Below, one piece after another: positions 1 to 5,020 of a stretch of DNA of 5,020 nucleotides (its first letter is position 1; each line of letters opens with the position of its first letter). The stretch comes from an uncultured Chloroflexota bacterium (GTDB lineage: Bacteria; Chloroflexota; Limnocylindria; Limnocylindrales; CSP1-4): NCBI GenBank assembly GCA_903928275.1, contig CAIYQJ010000036.1, positions 1-5,020 on the forward strand. Direction: 5' to 3'. Both the position numbers and the translations under genes were made by a program. The notes beneath the pieces are model-generated. The model was given only the letters and a program-made list of their open reading frames with translations. It was not told the origin of the DNA and ran no database searches.

Positions 1-63
1 GAGCCGACCGCGCAGGATCTCGCCGCTCGAGCGGCAGGCGCGACGCCGTGGACGACTGCGTGA
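1..63 (+). CDS. Possible C-terminal tail of an upstream gene (partial)
   Basis: Reading frame 1 is open from the window edge to a TGA at 61-63 and encodes a 20-residue tail, EPTAQDLAARAAGATPWTTA. Its composition is protein-like, rich in Ala and Thr without the Arg/Pro excess seen in shadow frames of this GC-rich DNA, and most third positions are G or C. Frames 2 and 3 are also open here; frame 2 is Arg-rich and looks spurious. Nothing can be said about function from 20 residues. A stop here would make the following leader belong wholly to the secreted-protein gene. The call rests only on composition, so it is tentative. Confidence 0.3.
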   Translation, partial: EPTAQDLAARAAGATPWTTA

Positions 64-190
64 CCGTCTCCTTTGAGCCTGTGTGCGTTGCTGAGGAGAT
101 AGTAGACGCGGCGACCGGTCCAGGAGAGCGTGGGTCGTGGGCGGAGCTTGCCGCACGCGGCGCTCCTTGCGACCCCGGGCGCTCCGGGCC

Positions 191-240
191 GATCCGCGGC
201 GTCGATCCGCGGCGTCGATCCGCGGCGTCGATCCGCGGCG
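191..240. repeat. 13-bp tandem repeat, about 3.8 perfect copies
   Basis: The unit GATCCGCGGCGTC occurs at 191-203, 204-216 and 217-229, followed by an 11-base partial copy at 230-240. The copies are identical, which suggests recent slippage expansion or active conservation. Each unit contains the palindrome CCGCGG. The period of 13 is not a multiple of three, so an array in coding DNA would shift frame with each added unit. This argues that the region is non-coding and that the real start of the downstream gene lies after it. Confidence 0.95.
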
Positions 241-434
241 CGCACGCGCGTCGGGATCCCGAACGCCCGGTGCTTGCCAACCGGTCCGGTCATCTGCATC
301 ATGCTGCGATCCGGGGGGAGGCAGGGAGCCTCCGGGTTCCCACCAGCGCGGCATCAAGACGCGGTCGCCTTCGCGTCGCGCTGGGCCAGTGGCGAGACCG
401 ACCCGCCGACACGGAGCGCGCGAGGGATCCGCGC

Positions 435-442
435 GGAGGAGG
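435..442 (+). promoter_or_regulatory. Strong ribosome binding site fixing the GTG start at 448
   Basis: GGAGGAGG sits 5 bases before GTG at 448-450. It is the best Shine-Dalgarno match in this frame and lies directly before a signal peptide, so it decides the start against in-frame candidates further upstream such as ATG at 130. Confidence 0.85.
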
Positions 443-447
443 CGTTC

Positions 448-2313
448 GTGTCTGTTCGTTCACGTCTGGTAGCACGGGGTCGCCCGCTGTCGTTGCGCGC
501 GGTGACGCTCGCCGCGACGGTCGCACTCGCGGTCGGTGTCATCGCGCCGGCCGTCCCGGCCGCCGCGGCAGGCCCGAGCGGTGCATCCGTCCGGACCCTC
601 ACCCCGAGGGGCGCGACGACGTTCCACGCCACGCCGGCGGGCACGGACCACGCCCCGCAGGCGAAGACCACCGAGATCCCGTCAGGGCCGGGTGGCGACA
701 CCGCGGCGGGCGCGTTCCGCGGGTCGATCGTCAACCGGAGCCAGTCGAAGCACGGCGGCGGCGGCGCTTCCGCCCCGAGCGGCCAGAGGGCCAAGTCGAA
801 CCCCGAGTTCCTGCTGGGCTTCTCCGGACTCGACCACTTCGACCAGCGCTTCGCGAACAACGGGAACCAGTTCTCCCTCGAGCCGCCCGACCAGGGGCTC
901 TGCGCGGGCAACGGGTACGTGCTCGAGACGGTCAACGATGTGCTCCAGGTCTATGACGCCTCCGGTCACGGGTTCGGCGTCATGGACCAGAACTCCTTCT
1001 ACGGCTACCCCGCCCAGTTCGATCGTGGCACGGGCCTGTCCGGCCCGTTCATCACCGACCCGTCGTGCCTCTACGACCAGGGTACCCAGCGCTGGTACCA
1101 CGTCGTCCTGACGCTCGACCAGGATCCCGTGTCCGGCGCTTTCCTCGGAACGAACCACATCGACATCGCCGTGAGCGACAGTCCCAGCCCGCTCGGCACG
1201 TGGCACCTCTACAGCATGCCCGTCCAGGACAACGGCACCGCGGGCACGCCGGACCACGGGTGCTCGTACGGCTTCTGCCTCGGCGACTACCCGCACATCG
1301 GGGCGGACAAGAGCGGCTTCTACATCACGACCAACGAGTACTCGTTCTTCGGGCCGGAGTTCAAGAGCGCGAACATCTACGCGTTCTCGAAGAGTGCCCT
1401 CGCGGCGGGCGGACCCGTGGGCGTCGTCCAGTTCCAGACGCTCGGTGCGGCCGCGGGCAACCCCGGCTTCACGGTCTGGCCGGCCGTCGCGCCCGACGCC
1501 AACGGCAAGGGCAACACCGAGTACTTCCTCTCCTCCGACGCGACCTCGGAAGCGAACAACGCGTCCGGGACGAGCAGTCGGATCTTCCTCTGGCAGCTGT
1601 CGGGGACGAACTCGCTCGGCTCCGCCGCGCCGTCGCTGACGCTCACGAACTCGGTCGTCCCGGTGGCCCCCTATGGCATCCCGCCGCAGGCGGACCAGAA
1701 GAGCGGGCCGAACCCGCTGGGGGCTCTCGGCTACGGGGCCGGAGTGAACGTGCTCGACGCGAACGATTCGCGGATGCAGCAGGTCATGTACGCCAACGGC
1801 AAGCTCTGGGCCGCTCTCGACACGGCCGTGACCGTGGGCGGCGTGAACAAGGCCGGCATCGAATGGTTCATCCTCAACCCGAACAGCGGCAAGGTCGACA
1901 GCCAGGGCTACCTGGCGCTCGCGAACAACAACCTCACGTACCCCGCCGTCGGCGTGACGAAGAGCGGGCGCGGCGTGATCGCGTTCACGCTCGTCGGGGC
2001 CGACTACTACCCGAGTGCCGCCTACGCGTCGCTCGATGCGAAGGTCGGTGCCGGGGAGATCAAGGTCGCGGCCGCCGGCCTCGGTCCCCAGGACGGCTTC
2101 TCCGAATACCAGCCCTACTTCGCGGACGGTTCGCCGCGTCCACGGTGGGGCGACTACGGCGCGGCCGTCGTGGACGGCAACAACATCTGGATCGCGTCGG
2201 AGTACATCGGCCAGACGTGTACGAACGACCAGTTCGCGGCGGACTTCACGTGCGGCGGGACGCGCTCCTTCTACGCGAACTGGGGGACGTTCATCAGCAA
2301 GCTCGGCCTGTAG
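448..2313 (+). CDS. Secreted beta-propeller-like protein of unknown function
   Basis: The protein has 621 residues and starts at GTG. Residues 1-41 form a Sec-type signal peptide: Arg at 4, 6, 10, 12 and 17, a hydrophobic core at about 18-36, and an Ala-rich cleavage site near 38-41, so it should be exported. Residues 42-130 are a Gly/Ser/Thr/Pro-rich low-complexity stretch. From about 140 on there is a globular domain with a recurring motif of aromatic-Pro/Gly-x-[IVA]-[GAV], a turn, then a beta strand: GDYPHIGADKSGFYIT (279-294), TVWPAVAPD (342-350), TYPAVGVTKSGRGVIAFT (497-514) and WGDYGAAVVDGNNIWIAS (567-584). These look like propeller blades. Six cysteines (152, 207, 272, 277, 591, 602) could form disulfides outside the cell. 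No Asp-box, catalytic motif, membrane anchor or LPXTG sorting signal is visible. It is monocistronic, followed by a strong hairpin. A sialidase-like or other glycan-binding role is possible but unsupported. Confidence 0.85.
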   Translation: MSVRSRLVARGRPLSLRAVTLAATVALAVGVIAPAVPAAAAGPSGASVRTLTPRGATTFHATPAGTDHAPQAKTTEIPSGPGGDTAAGAFRGSIVNRSQSKHGGGGASAPSGQRAKSNPEFLLGFSGLDHFDQRFANNGNQFSLEPPDQGLCAGNGYVLETVNDVLQVYDASGHGFGVMDQNSFYGYPAQFDRGTGLSGPFITDPSCLYDQGTQRWYHVVLTLDQDPVSGAFLGTNHIDIAVSDSPSPLGTWHLYSMPVQDNGTAGTPDHGCSYGFCLGDYPHIGADKSGFYITTNEYSFFGPEFKSANIYAFSKSALAAGGPVGVVQFQTLGAAAGNPGFTVWPAVAPDANGKGNTEYFLSSDATSEANNASGTSSRIFLWQLSGTNSLGSAAPSLTLTNSVVPVAPYGIPPQADQKSGPNPLGALGYGAGVNVLDANDSRMQQVMYANGKLWAALDTAVTVGGVNKAGIEWFILNPNSGKVDSQGYLALANNNLTYPAVGVTKSGRGVIAFTLVGADYYPSAAYASLDAKVGAGEIKVAAAGLGPQDGFSEYQPYFADGSPRPRWGDYGAAVVDGNNIWIASEYIGQTCTNDQFAADFTCGGTRSFYANWGTFISKLGL

Positions 2314-2337
2314 AGCGCCCGAGCGTCACGGATCGCA

Positions 2338-2370
2338 GGACAGGGCCGGTCACGGGGACCGGCCCTGTCC
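2338..2370 (+). terminator. Hairpin terminator after the secreted-protein gene
   Basis: A perfect 13-bp stem pairs GGACAGGGCCGGT (2338-2350) with ACCGGCCCTGTCC (2358-2370) around the 7-base loop CACGGGG. It begins 24 bases after the stop codon. No U-tract follows on either strand, as is common for hairpin terminators in high-GC bacteria. Because the stem is symmetric it could also stop readthrough from the methyltransferase on the opposite strand. Confidence 0.8.
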
Positions 2371-2454
2371 TCGCGCAGATGGCCATCGCCGGTCCAGCGA
2401 CGACGGAGCCGCTCGCTCGGCCCGTCCTGACCGATCGCTCTCGAGTCGGTGCGG

Positions 2455-2519
2455 CGCGCCCGGAGGGCCGTGAGCGACGCACGAACACCCACCGGACCGG
2501 TGCCCGCGAGGTCGGCGGC
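2455..2519. repeat. Diverged direct repeat, copy A
   Basis: This copy aligns with 2570-2636. The shared blocks are CGCGCC followed by CGGAGGGCCGTGAGCG (2461-2476; 14 of 16 bases match copy B) and GGTGCC-N5-GGTCGGCGGC (2499-2519; 18 of 21 match). The two blocks keep nearly the same spacing in both copies (offsets 115 and 117). This points to an old tandem duplication or two members of a repeat family rather than chance GC similarity. Confidence 0.5.
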
Positions 2520-2569
2520 CGACGCTGTCGGGGACGGGGTGGAGCTCCGCATCGGGATGGCCCGCTCGA

Positions 2570-2636
2570 CGCGCCGGGAGGGTCGTGAGCGCGTGCGAAG
2601 AACCCGGCGGATGCGGGTGCCAACGCGGTCGGCGGC
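2570..2636. repeat. Diverged direct repeat, copy B
   Basis: This is the partner of copy A. It has CGCGCC then GGGAGGGTCGTGAGCG at 2576-2591 and GGTGCC-N5-GGTCGGCGGC at 2616-2636. The sequence between the two blocks is two bases longer than in copy A and only loosely similar. Confidence 0.5.
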
Positions 2637-2640
2637 GTCG

Positions 2641-2660
2641 CGACCGGTCGTCGACGGTCG
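2641..2660 (-). terminator. Possible weak terminator of the methyltransferase gene
   Basis: CGACCG (2641-2646) pairs with CGGTCG (2655-2660) around an 8-base loop, 16 bases downstream of the methyltransferase stop on the minus strand. The stem is only 6 bp and has no U-tract, so the assignment is tentative; the hairpin at 2338-2370 may serve as the backup stop. Confidence 0.3.
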
Positions 2661-2676
2661 GGCCTCGCGCTTCCAG

Positions 2677-3444
2677 CTAGGCGAGGCCGCGCGTCGCCCA
2701 GGCCACGGCGGTGATCACGAACGGCTCCGACGTCACCCGCAGCCGACACCGGTCGCGCAGATCGATGCGGCGGGCCTCGTCCAGGCTCGCCAGGTAGGCG
2801 CCGGCCGGGCCCACGCCCCGGGTGAACGACTCCCACCATGTCTCGAAGGTCGCGTGCTCGAGCCGTCCGGACACGGTCGTCCCCTGGACCTTGCGGAGCC
2901 CGGCCGCCCGGAACAGCTCGACGAGATGGCCTTCGCGGGTGCCAGGGCGGTGAGACTCGTCGTCGACATCGGGATCGAGGTCACGCGCGGCGTCCCAGAA
3001 GAGGCGCAGGGGGCCCTGGCTCCCGGCGTGATCCCAGACACACGCCGCCACGACACCGTCCCGCCGCGTGACGCGGCCCAGCTCGGTCAGCCCCGCGATC
3101 GGGTCCTTCATGAAGTGGACGACCAGCTGCGCGAGGGTCGCGTCGAAGGCTCCGTCCGGGAATGGCAGGCGCTCTGCGTGCGCCCGTCGAACGTCGACAC
3201 CCGGATGGCGAGCTCGAGTCGCGGCGACGAATGACTGCGACGGGTCGACGGCCGCCACCCCCGCGGGCCCCAGCCGCGCGATCAGCTCGCCCGTCAGCGA
3301 GCCCGTGCCACACCCGACGTCGAGCACCCGCTGCCCGGATGCGACCGAGGCCAGGTCCGCCACCTGGCCGGACAGCAGCCGCGAGTATCGACCCATGAAG
3401 CCGTCGTAGGCCTCGGCGTCGACATCGAAGCTCACGTGCGGCAC
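2677..3444 (-). CDS. Class I SAM-dependent methyltransferase
   Basis: The protein has 255 residues and should transfer a methyl group from S-adenosylmethionine to an unknown substrate in the cytoplasm. The Rossmann-fold signature is clear: motif I VLDVGCGTGSL at 40-50, the acidic ribose-binding position in AAVDPS at 64-69 (Asp67), and the segment AERLPFPDGAFDATLAQ at 90-106, typical of Methyltransf_11 (UbiE/BioC-like) proteins. LVVHFMKDP at 107-115 follows. The C-terminal half (WESFTRGVGP and the following helices) probably forms the substrate cap. The chosen start is GTG at 3444, with AAGGAG 11 bases upstream; a second GTG lies at 3435. The same frame stays open to about 3696, but that extension is low-complexity, Arg/Ser/Pro-rich and would overlap the divergent gene's control region. 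Family identity is secure; the substrate cannot be told. Confidence 0.9.
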   Translation of the reverse strand: MPHVSFDVDAEAYDGFMGRYSRLLSGQVADLASVASGQRVLDVGCGTGSLTGELIARLGPAGVAAVDPSQSFVAATRARHPGVDVRRAHAERLPFPDGAFDATLAQLVVHFMKDPIAGLTELGRVTRRDGVVAACVWDHAGSQGPLRLFWDAARDLDPDVDDESHRPGTREGHLVELFRAAGLRKVQGTTVSGRLEHATFETWWESFTRGVGPAGAYLASLDEARRIDLRDRCRLRVTSEPFVITAVAWATRGLA

Positions 3445-3455
3445 CTGCGCTATCG

Positions 3456-3461
3456 CTCCTT
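3456..3461 (-). promoter_or_regulatory. Ribosome binding site of the methyltransferase
   Basis: AAGGAG on the minus strand lies 11 bases before the GTG at 3444. The spacing is slightly long but much better than for the next GTG (20 bases). Confidence 0.6.
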
Positions 3462-3480
3462 CGGAGGGGGCCAGGTGCGC

Positions 3481-3486
3481 AGCATA
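3481..3486 (-). promoter_or_regulatory. Possible -10 box for the methyltransferase
   Basis: TATGCT on the minus strand matches TATAAT at four of six positions and is the most AT-rich hexamer near the gene start. It would give a leader of roughly 30 bases. No good -35 hexamer is seen at 16-18 bases upstream. Confidence 0.3.
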
Positions 3487-3670
3487 CGGGACCGGCGAAG
3501 AGCGACGACTGGTGGCGGTCGGGGACGCAGCGAGGCCGGGGGCGTCTGGCGCGTGCGGACGACAACCACTTCGGCCGCCGTGTGAGGGACCGCGCGAAGT
3601 CGAGCGGACCGGGGCCAGCGCCCTCCGTCGCCGGCGCTCCTGGACGATCACGATGGCGGATCCCGATGCC

Positions 3671-3699
3671 TTGACGCTGCTCGGAGCCCGGCTCACACT
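3671..3699 (+). promoter_or_regulatory. Probable sigma-70-type promoter for the 88-aa gene
   Basis: TTGACG (3671-3676; five of six to TTGACA) is followed after 17 bases by CACACT (3694-3699; three of six to TATAAT, keeping the key A at position 2 and T at position 6). The spacing is ideal. Transcription would begin near 3706, about 64 bases before the GTG start. Its position inside the longer open frame supports the short version of the gene. Confidence 0.4.
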
Positions 3700-3755
3700 C
3701 GCGCTCCCGCACTGGGTCGGCGTCCTCGCCAGTCAGGCTTCCAGGCGCGCTTCCC

Positions 3756-3762
3756 GAAGGAG
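3756..3762 (+). promoter_or_regulatory. Ribosome binding site fixing the GTG start at 3770
   Basis: GAAGGAG lies 7 bases before GTG at 3770-3772. This is a textbook arrangement, and it coincides with the point where the low-complexity frame becomes fold-like protein sequence. Confidence 0.8.
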
Positions 3763-3769
3763 ACTCGAC

Positions 3770-4036
3770 GTGCCGAAGATCGTGGTCACCGCAGCAGTCA
3801 AGGATGTCGAGGCCTGGCTGAAGTTCAAGGCGGACATGACCGCCGCGCTGTCGGCGGTCGCGTCGGACGGGTCCAGCTACGTTGCGATGGATGGCAGCAA
3901 CCAGGTCGCGAGCACCTGGGACGTCCCCGACATGGAGGCTTTCATGGCGGCGCAGCGTTCGTTCTCGCCGGAATTGGCCGCGGCGGCGGAACGAGCCGGG
4001 ATGATCCCGCCGGTGATGATCTACGTGAAGAAGTAG
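3770..4036 (+). CDS. Small dimeric alpha/beta-barrel-like protein, function unknown
   Basis: The 88-residue protein has no signal peptide or membrane segment, so it is probably cytoplasmic. Its predicted order is strand (KIVVTAAV, 3-10), helix (DVEAWLKFKADMTAAL, 12-27), strand (SYVAMDG, 36-42), strand (QVASTWDV, 45-52), helix (DMEAFMAAQRS, 54-64), a further helix (66-77) and a final strand (PVMIYVKK, 81-88). This beta-alpha-beta-beta-alpha-beta order and size match small ferredoxin-like proteins that dimerise into alpha/beta barrels, such as ABM-type monooxygenases and stress-response barrels. The opening 'strand then KDxxAW' is common in that group. I see no catalytic residue that fixes an activity. 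It starts at GTG behind a strong ribosome binding site, is divergent from the methyltransferase and ends in a hairpin. An in-frame ATG at 3653 would add 39 residues but has no ribosome binding site. Confidence 0.8.
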   Translation: MPKIVVTAAVKDVEAWLKFKADMTAALSAVASDGSSYVAMDGSNQVASTWDVPDMEAFMAAQRSFSPELAAAAERAGMIPPVMIYVKK

Positions 4037-4048
4037 CGGATCCCGGCA

Positions 4049-4082
4049 GGGCGGGCGCCCTGACGCGCAGGTGCGCCCGCCC
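4049..4082 (+). terminator. Branched hairpin terminator after the 88-aa gene
   Basis: GGGCGGGCGC (4049-4058) pairs perfectly with GCGCCCGCCC (4073-4082). The interior continues as CCTG (4059-4062) with CAGG (4068-4071), leaving one bulged T and a 5-base loop. The stem starts 12 bases after the stop codon and has no U-tract, like the terminator of the first gene. Confidence 0.75.
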
Positions 4083-4101
4083 CGGTCCGCCGGGGGAAGC
4101 G

Positions 4102-4126
4102 GGTCAAGTCCCAATACTGGTGTAAC
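4102..4126. repeat. Probable terminal inverted repeat of the IS element
   Basis: The segment starts GGTCAAGTCCC and ends CTGGTGTAAC. On the transposase strand it begins GTTACACCAG and ends GGGACTTGACC, which resembles the GTTACACCA...GGAC ends I recall from IS256-type elements of high-GC bacteria. It lies 26-51 bases past the transposase stop, the usual place. It is also noticeably less GC-rich than its surroundings. Only one end is visible, so the inverted partner could not be compared. Confidence 0.6.
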
Positions 4127-4152
4127 AGCCCGTCGTCCTCGCGCCTGATCGG

Positions 4153-5020
4153 TCAACTCGCCATCAGCAGGGCAGGTCCCACCTCCTCGGGTTCGGCGGC
4201 ATCGATGAGCGCCATGGTCTCCGGGCGGAAGTAGCGCCTCCCGTCCTGCCACTCGTCGTCCTGCTCGGCGAGGATCATCCCCACGAGGCGGATGACCGAG
4301 CCACGGGTGGGGAAGATCCCGACGACCGCCGTCCGGCGCTTGATCTCCTTGTTGAGCCGCTCCTGGGGGTTGGTGGAACGGATCTGCCGGCGGTGCGGCT
4401 CGGGGAAGGCGAAGTGGCTCAGGAGGTCGGGCTCGGCGTCGGCGAGCAGGCGGGCGACCGCGGGGAAGCGCGGGGCGAAGGTATCGATGACCCGGCCGAG
4501 CTGGGCGCGGGCGGCGGCCTCGTCGGGCTGCTCGAACACGAGCCGGATCGCGGACGCGATCATGCCCCGGGCCGAGCGGGGCACGAGGTCGCAGGCGTTG
4601 CGGGTGCAGTGGACGCGGCAGCGCTGCCACGAGGAGCCCAGGAGCTGTTCGCGGACCGCCTTCACCAGGCCGGCATGGTCGTCGCTGATGACGAGGCGGA
4701 CGCCCCGGAGACCGCGCTCGACGAGCGAGCGGATGAACCGTGGCCAGGCGGACCCCTCGTCGTGCCCCGGGGACAGCTCCAGGCCGAGCACCCGGCGCTC
4801 ACCCGACGCGGCGACGCCGGTCGCGACGAGGGCGGCCATGCTGACGACCCGTCCTCCCTCGCGGACCTTGAGGTACGTGGCGTCGAGCCAGAGGTACGGG
4901 TACGCGATGTCGTCGAGGGGCCGGCTCCGGAAGGCGGCGACCTCGGCGTCGAGCGGAGCGCACATCCGGCTGACCTCGCTCTTGCTGATCCCGGTGACCC
5001 CGAGCGCCCGCACGAGATCA
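4153..5020 (-). CDS. IS256-family (Mutator-type) transposase, partial at N-terminus
   Basis: This DDE transposase moves its own element by cutting at the terminal repeats. About 289 C-terminal residues are visible; the family is usually about 400-430, so roughly the first third lies beyond the window. The frame runs unbroken through the edge (DL before VRALGVTGISKSEVSR), so the GTG at 5011-5013 is an internal valine. All three catalytic residues are present: Asp in LDATYLKVR (codon 4882-4884), Asp in VISDDHAGL (4681-4683) and Glu in STNPQERLNKEIKRR (4360-4362). The Mutator-type C-x2-H element appears as WQRCRVHC, and the rest of that signature matches apart from two positions. The C-terminus (EWQDGRRYF to ALLMAS) looks complete, so the gene may be active. 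Confidence 0.93.
   Translation of the reverse strand, partial: DLVRALGVTGISKSEVSRMCAPLDAEVAAFRSRPLDDIAYPYLWLDATYLKVREGGRVVSMAALVATGVAASGERRVLGLELSPGHDEGSAWPRFIRSLVERGLRGVRLVISDDHAGLVKAVREQLLGSSWQRCRVHCTRNACDLVPRSARGMIASAIRLVFEQPDEAAARAQLGRVIDTFAPRFPAVARLLADAEPDLLSHFAFPEPHRRQIRSTNPQERLNKEIKRRTAVVGIFPTRGSVIRLVGMILAEQDDEWQDGRRYFRPETMALIDAAEPEEVGPALLMAS

Larger units (their letters stand above)
64..447 (+). other. Long leader/upstream region of the secreted-protein gene
   Basis: No convincing gene lies here, although several frames are open. The least GC-rich patch is about 65-105. There TTGAGC (73-78) and GATAGT (98-103) form a poor promoter-like pair with a 19-base spacer, which is too weak to call a promoter on its own. 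A 13-bp tandem array follows at 191-240. A short hairpin at 317-333 pairs GGAGGC with GCCTCC around a 5-base loop. If transcription starts near 110 the 5' untranslated leader would exceed 300 bases, long enough for a cis-acting RNA. I could not match it to a known riboswitch class by eye. Confidence 0.5.
2371..2676. other. Non-coding spacer between converging genes
   Basis: About 300 bases separate the terminator hairpin from the convergent methyltransferase gene. No gene is supported: the frames that cross it are antisense or Arg-rich shadows without a ribosome binding site. It holds a diverged direct duplication (see the repeat entries), a 13-base near-palindrome CACCGG-A-CCGGTG at 2490-2502 and a small hairpin at 2641-2660. 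Confidence 0.6.
3445..3769. other. Shared intergenic region between divergent genes
   Basis: These 325 bases separate the starts of the methyltransferase (-) and the small barrel protein (+). Open frames cross it on both strands but are low-complexity and lack good ribosome binding sites. It carries promoter-like boxes in both directions, described separately, and is the natural place for joint control of the pair. Confidence 0.6.
4102..5020 (-). mobile_element. IS256-family insertion sequence, 3' end (partial)
   Basis: The element enters from the right edge and ends in intergenic DNA near 4102. It consists of the transposase gene, about 25 bases of spacer and a terminal inverted repeat. The other end and the target duplication lie outside the window, so the exact boundary is inferred from the position of the repeat. 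Confidence 0.75.

Noticed and set aside
22..35. Perfect 14-base palindrome GCCGCTCGAGCGGC as an operator
   Set aside because: A palindrome of this length is expected at appreciable frequency by chance in 5 kb of GC-rich DNA, and it may lie inside an upstream coding tail.
191..240. CRISPR array
   Set aside because: The 13-bp units abut directly with no spacers and are too short for CRISPR repeats.
130..447. N-terminal extension of the secreted protein from ATG at 130
   Set aside because: It would put 106 Arg/Pro-rich residues, including the translated 13-bp array, before a signal peptide. The GGAGGAGG site directly before GTG 448 explains the start better.
299..447. ydaO-type (c-di-AMP) riboswitch before the secreted-protein gene
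   Set aside because: The gene context would fit, but I could not match the conserved core blocks by eye, so no call is made.
1065..2588. 507-aa open frame on the plus strand
   Set aside because: It overlaps the secreted-protein gene in another frame, is extremely Arg-rich and low in hydrophobic residues, and has no ribosome binding site; a GC-driven shadow.
2449..3234. 261-aa open frame on the plus strand
   Set aside because: It is mostly antisense to the methyltransferase and starts in the repeat-bearing spacer without a ribosome binding site.
3512..3769. Longer version of the small barrel protein
   Set aside because: The extension is low-complexity, contains the likely promoter (3671-3699), and the strong ribosome binding site points to GTG 3770.
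2981..4630. 549-aa open frame on the minus strand
   Set aside because: It runs through parts of the transposase, the small gene in antisense and the methyltransferase in another frame. The sequence is Arg/Pro/Gly-rich with no domain pattern.

Overview
The window is about 70% GC. It shows start sites led by strong GGAGG-type ribosome binding sites, a twin-block export signal and hairpin terminators without U-tracts. This fits a high-GC bacterium such as an actinomycete or a high-GC Chloroflexota lineage, probably from soil or water, but no marker here fixes the phylum. Long open frames occur on all six frames because of the GC content. Only four are supported as genes by motifs, ribosome binding sites or fold pattern.

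Layout from left to right. Bases 1-63 may hold the last codons of an upstream gene. Bases 64-447 are a long leader with a perfect 13-bp tandem repeat (about 3.8 copies) and a small hairpin. Bases 448-2313 (+) encode a secreted protein of 621 aa with a clear signal peptide, six cysteines and a repeated blade-like motif typical of a beta-propeller; its activity is not recognised. A perfect 13-bp stem hairpin follows. Next comes about 300 bases of non-coding DNA containing a decayed direct duplication. Bases 2677-3444 (-) encode a class I SAM-dependent methyltransferase. It is divergent from a small gene at 3770-4036 (+), which encodes an 88-aa protein with a predicted beta-alpha-beta-beta-alpha-beta pattern (dimeric alpha/beta-barrel type). 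The two share a 325-base intergenic region with promoter-like boxes in each direction. A branched hairpin ends the small gene, and just beyond it lies the inner-right end of an IS256-family (Mutator-type) insertion sequence. Its terminal repeat is near 4102-4126, and its transposase (4153 to the window edge, minus strand) keeps all three catalytic acidic residues.

The genes do not form an obvious pathway. The secreted protein is a stand-alone unit with its own leader and terminator. The methyltransferase and the small barrel protein may share regulation through their common upstream region. The insertion sequence has landed in intergenic DNA next to the terminator and breaks no visible gene. 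I found no convincing new multi-gene system. The most interesting items are the unassigned secreted propeller protein with its repeat-bearing leader, the duplicated intergenic segment and the orphan 88-aa protein.
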